Assembly (NCBI RefSeq): GCF_026241165.1
Contig: NZ_JAPFQN010000006.1
Span: 496,001-560,000 of the forward strand
From: Mangrovivirga halotolerans
GTDB lineage: Bacteria; Bacteroidota; Bacteroidia; Cytophagales; Cyclobacteriaceae
Direction: 5' to 3'
Length of the DNA: 64,000 nucleotides
Shown: in pieces, positions 35,719 to 44,194 of the stretch
Numbering within the stretch: position 1 is the first letter of the stretch
Layout of the letters: the number at the start of each line of letters is the position of its first letter
The notes under the pieces: generated by a model
Database searches by the model: none
What the model saw: the letters and a program-made list of their open reading frames with translations, nothing else
Told to the model about the DNA's origin: nothing
Position numbers and translations under genes: made by a program

Positions 35719-36297
35719 ATGGTTTTTATTGTTGTTTTAAATTGGTTGATGTTTTATTTTCTGCACAGTTTCCTGGCCGACACGCAAATTAAGGAAAAGA
35801 CTCGAAAACTAACAGGACTGAGCAAGCGACAATACCGATTAACATATACGATATTTAGCACATTTCATTTTTTAGCTTTAATAGGCATTTATTATTTATT
35901 GCCGAAAGAGGAATTCATACATCTCCCTTATTCCAAAATTGTATTTATTATCACGCTTATTTTCGGAACCATTATAATTGTGAGCTCATTTCATATTATA
36001 TCCATAAAAGAGTTTACAGGTCTGGAAAAACAAAATGACCCCCCTCAGTTAATAAAATCAGGCATTTACAAATACATCAGACATCCCATTTATACCGGGA
36101 CTATATTAATTATTTTGGGCTGGCTTTATAGTTCACTGAACCTTTACAGTCTAATTATAGTTGTAATTTCATTTTTGTATTTGCCAATAGGTATTTGGCT
36201 TGAGGAAAGAAAGCTAATAAAAGAATTCGGGGATAATTATATTCTTTATAAAAACTACGTTGGAGGAATAATTCCAAAATATAAAAGCCGGAACTAA
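35719..36297 (+). CDS. Isoprenylcysteine carboxyl methyltransferase-family membrane protein
   Basis: A 192-residue protein with about five membrane helices. LIKSGIYKYIRHPIYTGTILIILGW is the SAM-binding RHPxY motif of the ICMT/PEMT family, and the C-terminal LEERKLIKEFGDNYILYKNYVGGIIP is the second conserved block. Bacterial members methylate small hydrophobic or lipid-like substrates that are mostly unknown. With only 15 bp to the divergent gene, its promoter must overlap the start of that gene. A hairpin follows, shared with gltX. Confidence 0.88.
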   Translation: MVFIVVLNWLMFYFLHSFLADTQIKEKTRKLTGLSKRQYRLTYTIFSTFHFLALIGIYYLLPKEEFIHLPYSKIVFIITLIFGTIIIVSSFHIISIKEFTGLEKQNDPPQLIKSGIYKYIRHPIYTGTILIILGWLYSSLNLYSLIIVVISFLYLPIGIWLEERKLIKEFGDNYILYKNYVGGIIPKYKSRN

Positions 36298-36307
36298 TTG
36301 TTCCGGC
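36287..36307. terminator. Terminator hairpin between ICMT-like gene and gltX
   Basis: An 8-bp perfect stem GCCGGAAC / GTTCCGGC with a 5-nt loop lies between converging genes. The flanking ATAAAA gives a U-rich tract on the - strand, so it best serves gltX. The + side tail (CTATTTATTA) is weaker. Confidence 0.7.
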
Positions 36308-36314
36308 CTATTTA

Positions 36315-37838
36315 TTATCCTAGCGTTTCTACTGCTGTTATCATACGATCGGTACTTTCTTTAATACCAAGGAAAGCAATAATATCCATAAGATCAGGTC
36401 CGCCTCCCTGACCGGTCAGGGCCAACCGAATACATGGCATTACCTTACCCAGTCCGATATTACGCTCATCTACTATCGTCATCAATGTATGTTTTAATTT
36501 TGCAGGATCTTCAGTGTTTTCTTCTTTGATCTTTTCAGCAAAATCCATAATAATTTCAGCGGCTTCATTATTCCATTTCTTGCGCACCAATTTTTCATCG
36601 TATTCAGTTGGTTTTTCAAACAAATACTTTGATTCAGTATACATTTCAGCAATGAAGGTCACTCTTTCCTTCATAAAAGAAGCTATTTTTGCGCACTTTT
36701 CTTCTTCGCAATCGATGTTATGTGATTCCAGATATATTTTTAGTTCCTTGCCTATCTCTGCATCACTTCTTTCCTTCAGGTATTGCTGGTTAAACCATTT
36801 TGCTTTTTCAATATCGAATTTAGCCCCGGCTTTCTGGATTCTGTTTATATCAAAAAGCTCTATCAATCTTTCTTTTGAAAAGATGTCCTCGTCATTTCCC
36901 GGATTCCATCCTAGTAATGAAAGAAAGTTTATAAAAGAATCTGGCAAATAGCCTGATTCTTTGTACCCATAACTTATTTCTTTCTTTTCAGGATCAGTCC
37001 AATTCAAAGGAAAAATCGGAAAACCTTGTTTGTCAGCATCTCTCTTGCTGAGTTTCCCATTTCCACTTGGTTTTAAAAGTAAAGGAAGGTGGGCGAATTC
37101 AGGCATTGAATCTTCCCAGCCTAAATATCTATACAATAAAACATGTATTGGAGTTGATGGAAGCCATTCTTCTCCACGAATTACATGAGTTATTTTCATC
37201 AAATGGTCATCGACAATGTTAGCCAGATGGTATGTAGGCATTCCATCTGATTTCAGTAAAATTTTATCTTCAAGTGTTCCTCCATGAACTTTAACATAAC
37301 CACGGATCAAATCCTTAAAGCGAATTTCCTCTTTGGCAGGAACATTAAGTCTTACCACATATGGGTCGCCATTTTCTATTCGGTTTTGTACTTCTTCCGG
37401 ACTAAGTGTAAATGAATTCGACATTTTAGTTCGGGTAAGAGCATTATATTGCTGATTTGCTACTTTAGCTTCACGTAATCTTGCTCTCATTTCTTCCAGG
37501 TCTTCCGGTGTATCGAAAGCATAATATGCTTTTCCGTCATTGACCAGTTGGTCGGCATATTTTTTATAAAGATCTTTCCTTTCTGACTGGCGGTATGGAC
37601 CATAATCACCTCCTTGGACGGGTCCTTCATCAGGAGTCAACCCAGCCCATTCCAAAGCCTGGATTATATAATCTTCCGCACCTTCAACATACCTGTTCTG
37701 ATCAGTATCTTCAATTCTTAAGATGAAAGTGCCATTATTTTTCTTTGCAAAAAGATAATTGTATAAAGCCGTCCTTACTCCTCCGATATGAAGAGGGCCT
37801 GTAGGACTTGGTGCAAATCGTACGCGTACGTTACTCAT
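36315..37838 (-). CDS. gltX: Glutamyl-tRNA synthetase
   Basis: A class I synthetase charging tRNA-Glu, 507 residues. The HIGH-type motif is HIGG at 17-20 (APSPTGPLHIGG). The KMSKS-type motif is KLSKR near 260. The C-terminal anticodon-binding helical domain covers about 330-507. It may be the discriminating or non-discriminating type; gatCAB is not in this window, so this stays open. A -7 promoter box lies 34 bp upstream. Confidence 0.97.
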   Translation of the reverse strand: MSNVRVRFAPSPTGPLHIGGVRTALYNYLFAKKNNGTFILRIEDTDQNRYVEGAEDYIIQALEWAGLTPDEGPVQGGDYGPYRQSERKDLYKKYADQLVNDGKAYYAFDTPEDLEEMRARLREAKVANQQYNALTRTKMSNSFTLSPEEVQNRIENGDPYVVRLNVPAKEEIRFKDLIRGYVKVHGGTLEDKILLKSDGMPTYHLANIVDDHLMKITHVIRGEEWLPSTPIHVLLYRYLGWEDSMPEFAHLPLLLKPSGNGKLSKRDADKQGFPIFPLNWTDPEKKEISYGYKESGYLPDSFINFLSLLGWNPGNDEDIFSKERLIELFDINRIQKAGAKFDIEKAKWFNQQYLKERSDAEIGKELKIYLESHNIDCEEEKCAKIASFMKERVTFIAEMYTESKYLFEKPTEYDEKLVRKKWNNEAAEIIMDFAEKIKEENTEDPAKLKHTLMTIVDERNIGLGKVMPCIRLALTGQGGGPDLMDIIAFLGIKESTDRMITAVETLG

Positions 37839-37872
37839 TTTGGGAATATATTTATATCAAATTTCAGGGCTA

Positions 37873-37880
37873 CAAAATTA
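37873..37880 (-). promoter_or_regulatory. -7 promoter box upstream of gltX
   Basis: On the - strand the bases are TAATTTTG, matching TAnnTTTG, 34 bp before the gltX start codon. No clear TTTG at the -33 distance. Confidence 0.4.
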
Positions 37881-37900
37881 ACAGAACCTTGTTAATTACC

Positions 37901-38383
37901 CTAATGAATACTCTTGTCATTCAATACTCTGGACAGAGCTTTTCTGGCTTTTTGCGAATGCATATTAAAATTCACCAGGGTGATCAGATAATTACCAAGA
38001 CCTAAAAGAAAAGCAAAGCCTGCATGTAGAATGTTTTCTTTTGCGAATAAAAAATAAAATCCTAAAGCAAGGGCCATGGTTGTCCAAAATGCAAAAAACA
38101 TTTTTGTTGATGGCATTAATCTGTATTTCAGAAATAAAATACTACCCTGTGAAGTTGCCTCAATTTTTCCGATTATAATAGGATTAAAATTTTCCGGCTT
38201 TACTGTTTTTTTACTTATTCGGAAGGTGTTTTTTCCGATTATGCCTTGAAACAGAAAAGAGGCAGATGAACCATCTACCTCTTCATATTTTAAGTTATGT
38301 GTTCTTTTATTAAGTATTGAAACTACCTCTTCAATGTTATATGAAGACACCAGAGTTTCATTTTTAGCTGGAAAAATGCCCAT
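37901..38383 (-). CDS. Hypothetical membrane protein downstream of ridA
   Basis: A 160-residue protein. The first 90 residues are soluble and mixed alpha/beta (YNIEEVVSILNKRTHNLKYEEVDG, IIGKNTFRISKK). Two membrane helices follow at about 93-112 and 116-137 (MFFAFWTTMALALGFYFLFA and HAGFAFLLGLGNYLITLV), with a basic tail. The family is not recognised. The start codon overlaps the ridA stop by one base, so it is translated from the glmS-ridA side transcript. Its function is unknown. Confidence 0.7.
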   Translation of the reverse strand: MGIFPAKNETLVSSYNIEEVVSILNKRTHNLKYEEVDGSSASFLFQGIIGKNTFRISKKTVKPENFNPIIIGKIEATSQGSILFLKYRLMPSTKMFFAFWTTMALALGFYFLFAKENILHAGFAFLLGLGNYLITLVNFNMHSQKARKALSRVLNDKSIH

Positions 38384-38763
38384 TACTTAACTGCAATACA
38401 AGATATTTCAACATTAACGTCTTTTGGCAACCTTGCTACCTCGACCGTTTCCCTGGCAGGGGGGGCTCCTTTAAAATAAGCAGCATAGCATTCATTTATA
38501 TCACTGAATTGCCCCATATCTTTAATAAAGATTGAACATTTAACAATATTATCGAAGCTCATGTCAGCTTCAGATAAAATGGCTTCAAGGTTTTTCATAA
38601 CCTGATGAGTTTCCTGAGTAATATTGTCATCAAGAATTTCACCGGATGCCCTGTCGATAGCAATCTGACCTGATACGAAAAGCATTCCGTTAACCAATAC
38701 AGCCTGACTATAAGGACCAATGGCCTCAGGAGCATCTTTAGAGTGTATAATTTGTTTTGCCAT
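38383..38763 (-). CDS. ridA: RidA family enamine/imine deaminase
   Basis: The 126-residue length and the motifs SKDAPEAIGPYSQAVLVNGMLFVSGQ, KCSIFIKDMGQFSDINECYAAYF and PARETVEVARLPKDVNVEISCIAV identify RidA. The protein forms a trimer with the catalytic Arg in the PxRxxVEV motif. It hydrolyses reactive 2-aminoacrylate-type enamines produced by PLP enzymes. It lies 6 bp downstream of glmS on the same strand, so the two are probably one transcript. Confidence 0.97.
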   Translation of the reverse strand: MAKQIIHSKDAPEAIGPYSQAVLVNGMLFVSGQIAIDRASGEILDDNITQETHQVMKNLEAILSEADMSFDNIVKCSIFIKDMGQFSDINECYAAYFKGAPPARETVEVARLPKDVNVEISCIAVK

Positions 38764-38769
38764 AATTAT

Positions 38770-40608
38770 CTATTCTACAGTAACTGATTTTGCAAGATTT
38801 CTTGGCTGATCGACATTACAATCTCTCATTACAGCAATATGATAGCTTAATAATTGTAATGGAATAACAGAAACTAAAGGCATAAGTTCTTCAGTTGTAG
38901 CTGGAACTTCAATAGTATAATCTGCCATCTGAGGAATAATTTCATCCCCTTCGGTTACGATAGCAATAACTTTACCTTTTCTTGCTTTAACTTCCTGGAT
39001 ATTTGAAACTATTTTTTCATAACTACTATCCTGAGTAGCGATGAAAACAACAGGCATTTCTTCATCAATAAGGGCGATAGGTCCATGCTTCATTTCAGCA
39101 GCAGGATAACCCTCAGCATGAATATATGATATTTCCTTAAGCTTTAACGCTCCTTCCAAAGCAACCGGGAAATTATATCCTCTCCCCAGGTAAAGGAAGT
39201 TTTTAGAGTCTTTAAATTTTTCAGAAATCTTTTTTATCAAGGAGTCCGTCTTTAAAGCTTTTTCAACCTTTGTTGGGATGCTCTCTAATTCCACTAAAAG
39301 TTCGTGGAATCTACTTTCTTTGAGGGTGCCTCTTCTTAATCCTAACTTCAGAGCCATCATTCCAAGCACAGTTAATTGAGCAGTAAATGCTTTTGTACTG
39401 GCAACTCCAATTTCTGGTCCGGCATGAGTATAGGCGCCTTCATGTGTTAATCGGGCAATACTCGAACCAACGACGTTACAAACACCAAAAATGATTGCTC
39501 CTTTAGATTTAGCAAGTTCGATTGCAGCTAAAGTATCCGCAGTTTCTCCTGATTGACTAATAGCAATTACAATATCCCCTTCATTAATGATAGGATTTCG
39601 ATATCTGAATTCCGAAGCATATTCAACTTCTACAGGAATTCTGCACCAGTCTTCAAAAATATATTCTGCCACGAGGCCTGCATGCCATGAAGTTCCGCAA
39701 GCGACGATTATAATTCTTTCAGCTTTATCAAGCTTATGCGCATATTCCCTTATACCCCCTAAAACAAGATGTCCTGAGTCTGCTTTAAGTCGACCGCGCA
39801 TACAATCTGCAATAGATTTCGGCTGTTCAAATATTTCTTTTAACATGAAATGCTCAAAACCACCTTTTTCTATTGCTTCAAGCTCCATATCCAATGTTTG
39901 AATATAGGGCGTCAAAGGGATATCCTCAATATTACGGATGTTTAGTTCACCATCATTGATAACAGCAATTTCCTGATCATTCAGATATACAACCTCATTA
40001 GTGTATTCTACGATCGGAGTAGCATCTGAAGCAAGAAAAAACTCATTTTCACCAACTCCAATTACCAAAGGGCTTCCTTTTCGTGCCGCTATTAATTGCC
40101 CGGGATTATTTTTATCCATTAGCACAATTGCATAAGCACCAACTACCTTACTGAGTGCAAGCCTAACAGCTTCTACCAGCGAACATCCTTCTCGGTTTCT
40201 TATATCTTCAATGAAATGAAGAAAAACCTCTGAGTCTGTTTCAGATTTAAAAATATGCCCTTTGCTTAAAAGATCTTTTTTTAGTGAATCATAGTTTTCT
40301 ATGATACCGTTGTGAATCATAGCAAGAGAGCCTGTGCTGTCAGTATGTGGATGCGCATTGACATCATTTGGTTCGCCGTGTGTGGCCCACCGTGTATGAC
40401 CAATACCTATATTACCACTCAAATCTTCGCCAGCGGCAAAGTTTTCAAGGTCAGCTACTTTACCTTGTTTTTTATATACGTTAAGCTCTCCGTTTTTTGC
40501 AAGGGCAATTCCGGCGCTGTCATATCCTCGATATTCAAGCCTTTTTAATCCTTTAATAATAACAGGAGCTGCTTCTCGTTCTCCAACATAAGCGACTATT
40601 CCGCACAT
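38770..40608 (-). CDS. glmS: Glutamine--fructose-6-phosphate aminotransferase
   Basis: GlmS makes glucosamine-6-phosphate for peptidoglycan and lipopolysaccharide. At 612 residues it has the family length. The N-terminal glutaminase has the nucleophilic Cys right after Met1 (MCGIVAYVGERE) and IGHTRWATHG. The two SIS domains contain ACGTSWHAGLVAEY and AISQSGETADTLAA, then GRGYNFPVALEGALKLKEISY. The C-terminus ends RNLAKSVTVE as usual. It follows the DUF4270 gene by 18 bp. I saw no glmS ribozyme-like structure in that short gap. Confidence 0.98.
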   Translation of the reverse strand: MCGIVAYVGEREAAPVIIKGLKRLEYRGYDSAGIALAKNGELNVYKKQGKVADLENFAAGEDLSGNIGIGHTRWATHGEPNDVNAHPHTDSTGSLAMIHNGIIENYDSLKKDLLSKGHIFKSETDSEVFLHFIEDIRNREGCSLVEAVRLALSKVVGAYAIVLMDKNNPGQLIAARKGSPLVIGVGENEFFLASDATPIVEYTNEVVYLNDQEIAVINDGELNIRNIEDIPLTPYIQTLDMELEAIEKGGFEHFMLKEIFEQPKSIADCMRGRLKADSGHLVLGGIREYAHKLDKAERIIIVACGTSWHAGLVAEYIFEDWCRIPVEVEYASEFRYRNPIINEGDIVIAISQSGETADTLAAIELAKSKGAIIFGVCNVVGSSIARLTHEGAYTHAGPEIGVASTKAFTAQLTVLGMMALKLGLRRGTLKESRFHELLVELESIPTKVEKALKTDSLIKKISEKFKDSKNFLYLGRGYNFPVALEGALKLKEISYIHAEGYPAAEMKHGPIALIDEEMPVVFIATQDSSYEKIVSNIQEVKARKGKVIAIVTEGDEIIPQMADYTIEVPATTEELMPLVSVIPLQLLSYHIAVMRDCNVDQPRNLAKSVTVE

Positions 40609-40626
40609 AGTAAAGTTATTATAATT

Positions 40627-42084
40627 TTATTCCTGTAATATACTATAATATACTTTCAACTGAACTTTTGACCCGGTGGTTACAATTCGGTTAAAAAGAT
40701 TTACGCGTTGAAATGGTGACCCAAATAAAAGAAGATTATATTCAGGCGTAAGGTCCTGAGACTCCGCTTGTAAAAACATAGTCATTAGTTTTTTATAATC
40801 ACCCTCAACATATGATACTGGGCCTACAGGAGCAAACAGGTTATCTATTTCCTGTCCTCCTAATGTTGGTGTTCCCTGATATGGAGCATTAAACACAAGC
40901 ACTTCATATGCTTGTTCCTCTAAGACACCCAAAGGCCTTATTAGTGTAGAGTCCACGTCACTGAAAAACAAATTATTACTGTTGCTTGTATAATACAAGT
41001 ATGCCTCTTCCGGAGGAGCAATCCTACCTTCATCTTCTTCGTCTTCCTTACTCGGAACATCCATAATAGCGATTTCGGCATGGTTTATTTGAAACCCGAC
41101 AATATCCGTACTGTTAAGACTGTCAACAAAACTTCTATAATCACTCAGGTCAAGCTTTGCGGTCAGTCCGGTTATTGGCTGAACGAATACTTTATCGTTT
41201 ATGAGATCACTTTCATAAACATCAAAGGGAGGAATTGTAGATAAATCTGTGCCACTTCTATCTATATTTAATGCATTATGGTAATCCCCGAATGTTTGAG
41301 TGGTAAGATATACCGTAAAAGCTTCAGATGTAGTGTCTTGTGCATTTTCCCTGAAGTAAAGAGTAATTCTTGGACTGGCAGTATTATTGATATAATACGC
41401 AGAGTTGTCAATTTCATCTGGTACAATAGCAATTCCTTTTAAAAAGTTTTTAAAAGCAGTAGTGTCTCCAAAAGCACCACTTTCCTTTTTAATTGCTTCA
41501 TCAAAAATCTTTTGACCAAAATCATTAGACAGGTTAAAAGTAAGATTTAGCGAAGTGATTGTTTCCAGACTATCTCTTTCTTCAACTACCACCGTATCAC
41601 CAAGAATAGTTGGATCATAAGTAAGATGATCAAAAGTATACCGGTATTCTCTGTCAGGATAAACTTCAGTAAGTTCATGAACCGAAAATCTTCCCGGCAG
41701 ATTGTTTTTAGGGTTTAGCTTTTTTGAAACAGGCACAAACATTTTAATGGAATCCAAAACAGAAGTCTCATCAAACCTGTCTTCAAAGGTTGAAACCTCA
41801 GGAGGGTTAGGACTATAATATCCTATAGACTCAACTGTTCCAAATTCAGGATCAGTATATGATCCTACCGGAGTTTCCAGGCTTCTGCTTGAAATCACTG
41901 AATCAACTTGTACCTGCTTGATATCAAGATCAATATTTCTGACCAAGGTTTGAAGCCTTCCGATGTTCTGGTCAATTTCAAGACCCACTTCTGTAGGGTC
42001 TTCACAAGCCGAAAAAAACAAAAGGGCCAGACATAATAATGCCGGCCCTTTTGTGAAAAAGGTTTTATTAAACTGCAAGTTCAT
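40627..42084 (-). CDS. DUF4270 family lipoprotein
   Basis: The protein has 485 residues from the preferred ATG (MNLQFNKTFF). The lipoprotein signal is ALLCLALLFFSAC, with the lipidated Cys at about 27. The mature part is beta-rich, with many Asp/Glu/Asn-rich loops, and fits the DUF4270 family of Bacteroidota outer-membrane lipoproteins of unknown function. The preferred start is 16 bp upstream of the end of the starch-synthase-like gene, so the two overlap and may be coupled. An in-frame ATG 90 bp earlier would destroy the signal peptide. Its first codons encode a terminator-like hairpin. Confidence 0.88.
   Translation of the reverse strand: MNLQFNKTFFTKGPALLCLALLFFSACEDPTEVGLEIDQNIGRLQTLVRNIDLDIKQVQVDSVISSRSLETPVGSYTDPEFGTVESIGYYSPNPPEVSTFEDRFDETSVLDSIKMFVPVSKKLNPKNNLPGRFSVHELTEVYPDREYRYTFDHLTYDPTILGDTVVVEERDSLETITSLNLTFNLSNDFGQKIFDEAIKKESGAFGDTTAFKNFLKGIAIVPDEIDNSAYYINNTASPRITLYFRENAQDTTSEAFTVYLTTQTFGDYHNALNIDRSGTDLSTIPPFDVYESDLINDKVFVQPITGLTAKLDLSDYRSFVDSLNSTDIVGFQINHAEIAIMDVPSKEDEEDEGRIAPPEEAYLYYTSNSNNLFFSDVDSTLIRPLGVLEEQAYEVLVFNAPYQGTPTLGGQEIDNLFAPVGPVSYVEGDYKKLMTMFLQAESQDLTPEYNLLLFGSPFQRVNLFNRIVTTGSKVQLKVYYSILQE
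42011..42054 (-). terminator. Terminator-like hairpin inside the signal-peptide codons of the DUF4270 gene
   Basis: Perfect 11-bp arms ACAAAAGGGCC / GGCCCTTTTGT with a 15-nt loop are followed on the - strand by TTTTTTT. It is an intrinsic-terminator shape, located 14-50 bp past the stop of the starch-synthase-like gene but within codons 11-24 of the next gene. It may attenuate downstream transcription unless ribosomes occupy it. Confidence 0.65.
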
Positions 42085-42868
42085 TGTAAAGATCATAGTA
42101 TGACTCAATGAGAGTCTCCTCGTTATTGATTTCTTTAATGTTTTCAGATTCAAAAAGTTTTTTGAGTTCTTCATTATAATTTTCCTCTGCTTTTATCACG
42201 ACGTCAGCATAGGTAATTCCGGTTTTTATGAAGCCGGCAAGATCACCCGTTTTTAGATGCTTTAATTTTTCGTCGTCAATATCAATCATCCTGGCTTTTT
42301 CAACAAGGTCTTCACCAAATTTATGCGTAAAGTTATTGTTATAAATTGTGAAAACACTTTTTGCACCGCTAAAAATAGGATCATTTTTATAAGTTGTTTT
42401 CAAATACATTGGAATTAAACTTGTGATCCAGTCATTGCAGTGAACAATATCTGGAGCCCAACCAAGTTTTTTTACTGTTTCCAACACACCTTTGCAGAAA
42501 AAGATTGCTCTTTCATCGTTATCTTCAAAGAACTTCTCCTGCTTGTCATGGAAAACGCTCTTTCTATGAAAATAGTCTTCGTTGTCTATAAAATAAACTT
42601 GAAGTTTTGCATTTGGAATTGAAGCCACTTTTATAACTAGTGGTTTTTCTTCGTCGCCGATAGAGATGTTAATCCCGGACAATCTTACAACTTCGTGTAA
42701 TCTGTTCTTTCTTTCATTGATTGTCCCAAATCTTGGTACCAAAATCCTGATCTCCATTCCTCTTTCCTGCATTGCCTGAGGAAGTTTTCTGACAAAGTCA
42801 GCTACTTTTGAGGTTTGTAAAAAAGGATTGATTTCGCTTGCAACATAAAGGATTCTTAGCTTCGACAT
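42068..42868 (-). CDS. Starch/glycogen synthase N-terminal-half protein (GT5 domain only)
   Basis: The protein has 266 residues from ATG 42868 (MSKLRILYVASEINPF). It matches only the N-terminal Rossmann half of bacterial glycogen synthase: VASEINPF, then LVPRFGTINERKNRLHEVVRL, VYFIDNEDYFHRKSVF and APDIVHCNDWITSLIPMYLKTTY. The ADP-glucose-binding KxGGL motif after VASE is absent (SKVADFVRKL) and no C-terminal GT1 domain follows. This makes glucosyl transfer by itself unlikely. Such half-length forms occur in Bacteroidota near DUF4270 and panC. The role is unknown. Confidence 0.85.
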   Translation of the reverse strand: MSKLRILYVASEINPFLQTSKVADFVRKLPQAMQERGMEIRILVPRFGTINERKNRLHEVVRLSGINISIGDEEKPLVIKVASIPNAKLQVYFIDNEDYFHRKSVFHDKQEKFFEDNDERAIFFCKGVLETVKKLGWAPDIVHCNDWITSLIPMYLKTTYKNDPIFSGAKSVFTIYNNNFTHKFGEDLVEKARMIDIDDEKLKHLKTGDLAGFIKTGITYADVVIKAEENYNEELKKLFESENIKEINNEETLIESYYDLYNELAV

Positions 42869-42905
42869 ATTTGTATTCAAGGATGGTTTTTTTCTTTTCA
42901 AAACA

Positions 42906-42937
42906 CAAAAATACATTTTTTTCTGTTGTTTTTCAAA
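42906..42937 (-). promoter_or_regulatory. Complete Bacteroidota-type promoter for the GT5-DUF4270-glmS unit
   Basis: On the - strand TTTG (42937-42934) is followed, after 20 nt, by TATTTTTG (42913-42906). This matches TTTG-N19-21-TAnnTTTG. The start codon of the GT5-like gene is 37 bp downstream of the -7 box. Confidence 0.7.
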
Positions 42938-42955
42938 TAAATTATTAAGTTCACG

Positions 42956-42963
42956 TAAATTTG
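42956..42963 (+). promoter_or_regulatory. -7 promoter box upstream of panC
   Basis: TAAATTTG matches TAnnTTTG, 27 bp before the panC ATG. The possible -33 (TTTC, spacer 21 nt) overlaps the -33 of the divergent promoter. Confidence 0.55.
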
Positions 42964-42990
42964 CGGCTTATTATGCCAAAGCAAATTTAA

Positions 42991-43839
42991 ATGGAGGTAT
43001 TTTCATCGATTGAGACATATAGCAAATGGTGGAAGGCTCAGCCTAAAAACCTGACCCTCGGATTTGTTCCGACAATGGGGGCACTGCATCAAGGTCATGT
43101 CTCTTTAATTAAAGAGTCAAAAAAACATTCTGACCTGACAATAGCCAGTATTTTTGTTAACCCTACTCAGTTTAACGACCCGAATGACCTTTTAAAATAT
43201 CCCAGAACTCCTGAAAAAGACATTGAAGCCCTGCACGAAGCCGGGTGTGATGTTCTTTTTATGCCTTCAAGCGAAGAAATCTATAATAATAAATACAATA
43301 TAACTATCAATCCCGGGCCGTCTGCTGAAATTCTGGAAGGATCATTCAGGCCGGGTCATTTTAAAGGCGTACTACAAATCGTTAGTAAATTATTTAATAT
43401 CATCAGGCCGGATATTGGTCTATTCGGAAATAAAGACCTTCAACAACTGCAATTAATAAAGAAGATGGTTTTATCTCTTAATTATCAAATTGATATAAAA
43501 GGAGTGGATACGGTCAGGGAAGAAAGCGGGCTGGCTATGTCCAGTAGAAATGTAAGACTTGACTCAAAAGAAAGAGATCAGGCCCTTCAGCTCATTAAAA
43601 ATTTGAACTTTGCACGTCAAATGTGGGAAAAAGGTGAAGAATTAGCTAAAATAAAGAGTGCAGTTAAAGAAAATTTTGGCAATTTTGGCTCTCTGAAACT
43701 AGAATATTTTGAAGCGGTTGAACCAGAAGCGTTTGAAATCGTTAATTCTCGTGAAGACCTGAACAGCCAGGTGGCTTTTTGTGTAGCGGCTTATGTTGGA
43801 GATGTCAGGCTTATAGATAATATTGTAATTGATAATTAA
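42991..43839 (+). CDS. panC: Pantothenate synthetase
   Basis: It joins pantoate and beta-alanine with ATP to make pantothenate, the CoA precursor. Its 282 residues match the family. The HxGH motif HQGH is at 33-36 in [10 protein letters not shown], then IFVNPTQF. The pantoate/ATP site FGNKDLQQL and the KMSKS-like [11 protein letters not shown] follow. panD lies 5 bp downstream, so the two steps that make and use beta-alanine are in one operon. Confidence 0.98.
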   Translation: MEVFSSIETYSKWWKAQPKNLTLGFVPTMGALHQGHVSLIKESKKHSDLTIASIFVNPTQFNDPNDLLKYPRTPEKDIEALHEAGCDVLFMPSSEEIYNNKYNITINPGPSAEILEGSFRPGHFKGVLQIVSKLFNIIRPDIGLFGNKDLQQLQLIKKMVLSLNYQIDIKGVDTVREESGLAMSSRNVRLDSKERDQALQLIKNLNFARQMWEKGEELAKIKSAVKENFGNFGSLKLEYFEAVEPEAFEIVNSREDLNSQVAFCVAAYVGDVRLIDNIVIDN

Positions 43840-43844
43840 ACGAC

Positions 43845-44192
43845 ATGCAACTCGAAGTACTTAAATCAAAAATTCACAGAGTAAAAGTGACACAGGCAGA
43901 ACTTCACTACGTGGGAAGTATTACTGTGGATGAAGATTTGATGGATGCTGCAAACCTGATTGAAAACGAAAAAGTACAGATCGTTAATATAAATAATGGC
44001 GAAAGGCTGGAAACATACGTAATTAAAGGTAAAAGAGGGACCGGCGAAATATGCTTAAATGGTCCGGCAGCAAGAAAAGTCCAGGTAGGTGATATTATTA
44101 TTATTATTTCCTATTGTATTCTCCCTTTTGAAGAAGCAAAAGACCACAAACCTGTTCTGGTTTTCCCTGATCATAACAATAAGGCTAATTAG
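43845..44192 (+). CDS. panD: Aspartate 1-decarboxylase (pyruvoyl-dependent)
   Basis: Makes beta-alanine from aspartate. The 115-residue proenzyme has the self-cleavage pair Gly24-Ser25 in [12 protein letters not shown], which yields the pyruvoyl group on the alpha chain. [25 protein letters not shown] is the conserved central region (Tyr and Arg/Thr residues). It is directly downstream of panC and 2 bp upstream of the flippase-like gene. Confidence 0.98.
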   Translation: MQLEVLKSKIHRVKVTQAELHYVGSITVDEDLMDAANLIENEKVQIVNINNGERLETYVIKGKRGTGEICLNGPAARKVQVGDIIIIISYCILPFEEAKDHKPVLVFPDHNNKAN

Positions 44193-44194
44193 GA

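Noticed and set aside
43845-44192. Possible defect in panD autoprocessing
   Set aside because: The Gly24-Ser25 cleavage pair and neighbouring conserved residues are intact.
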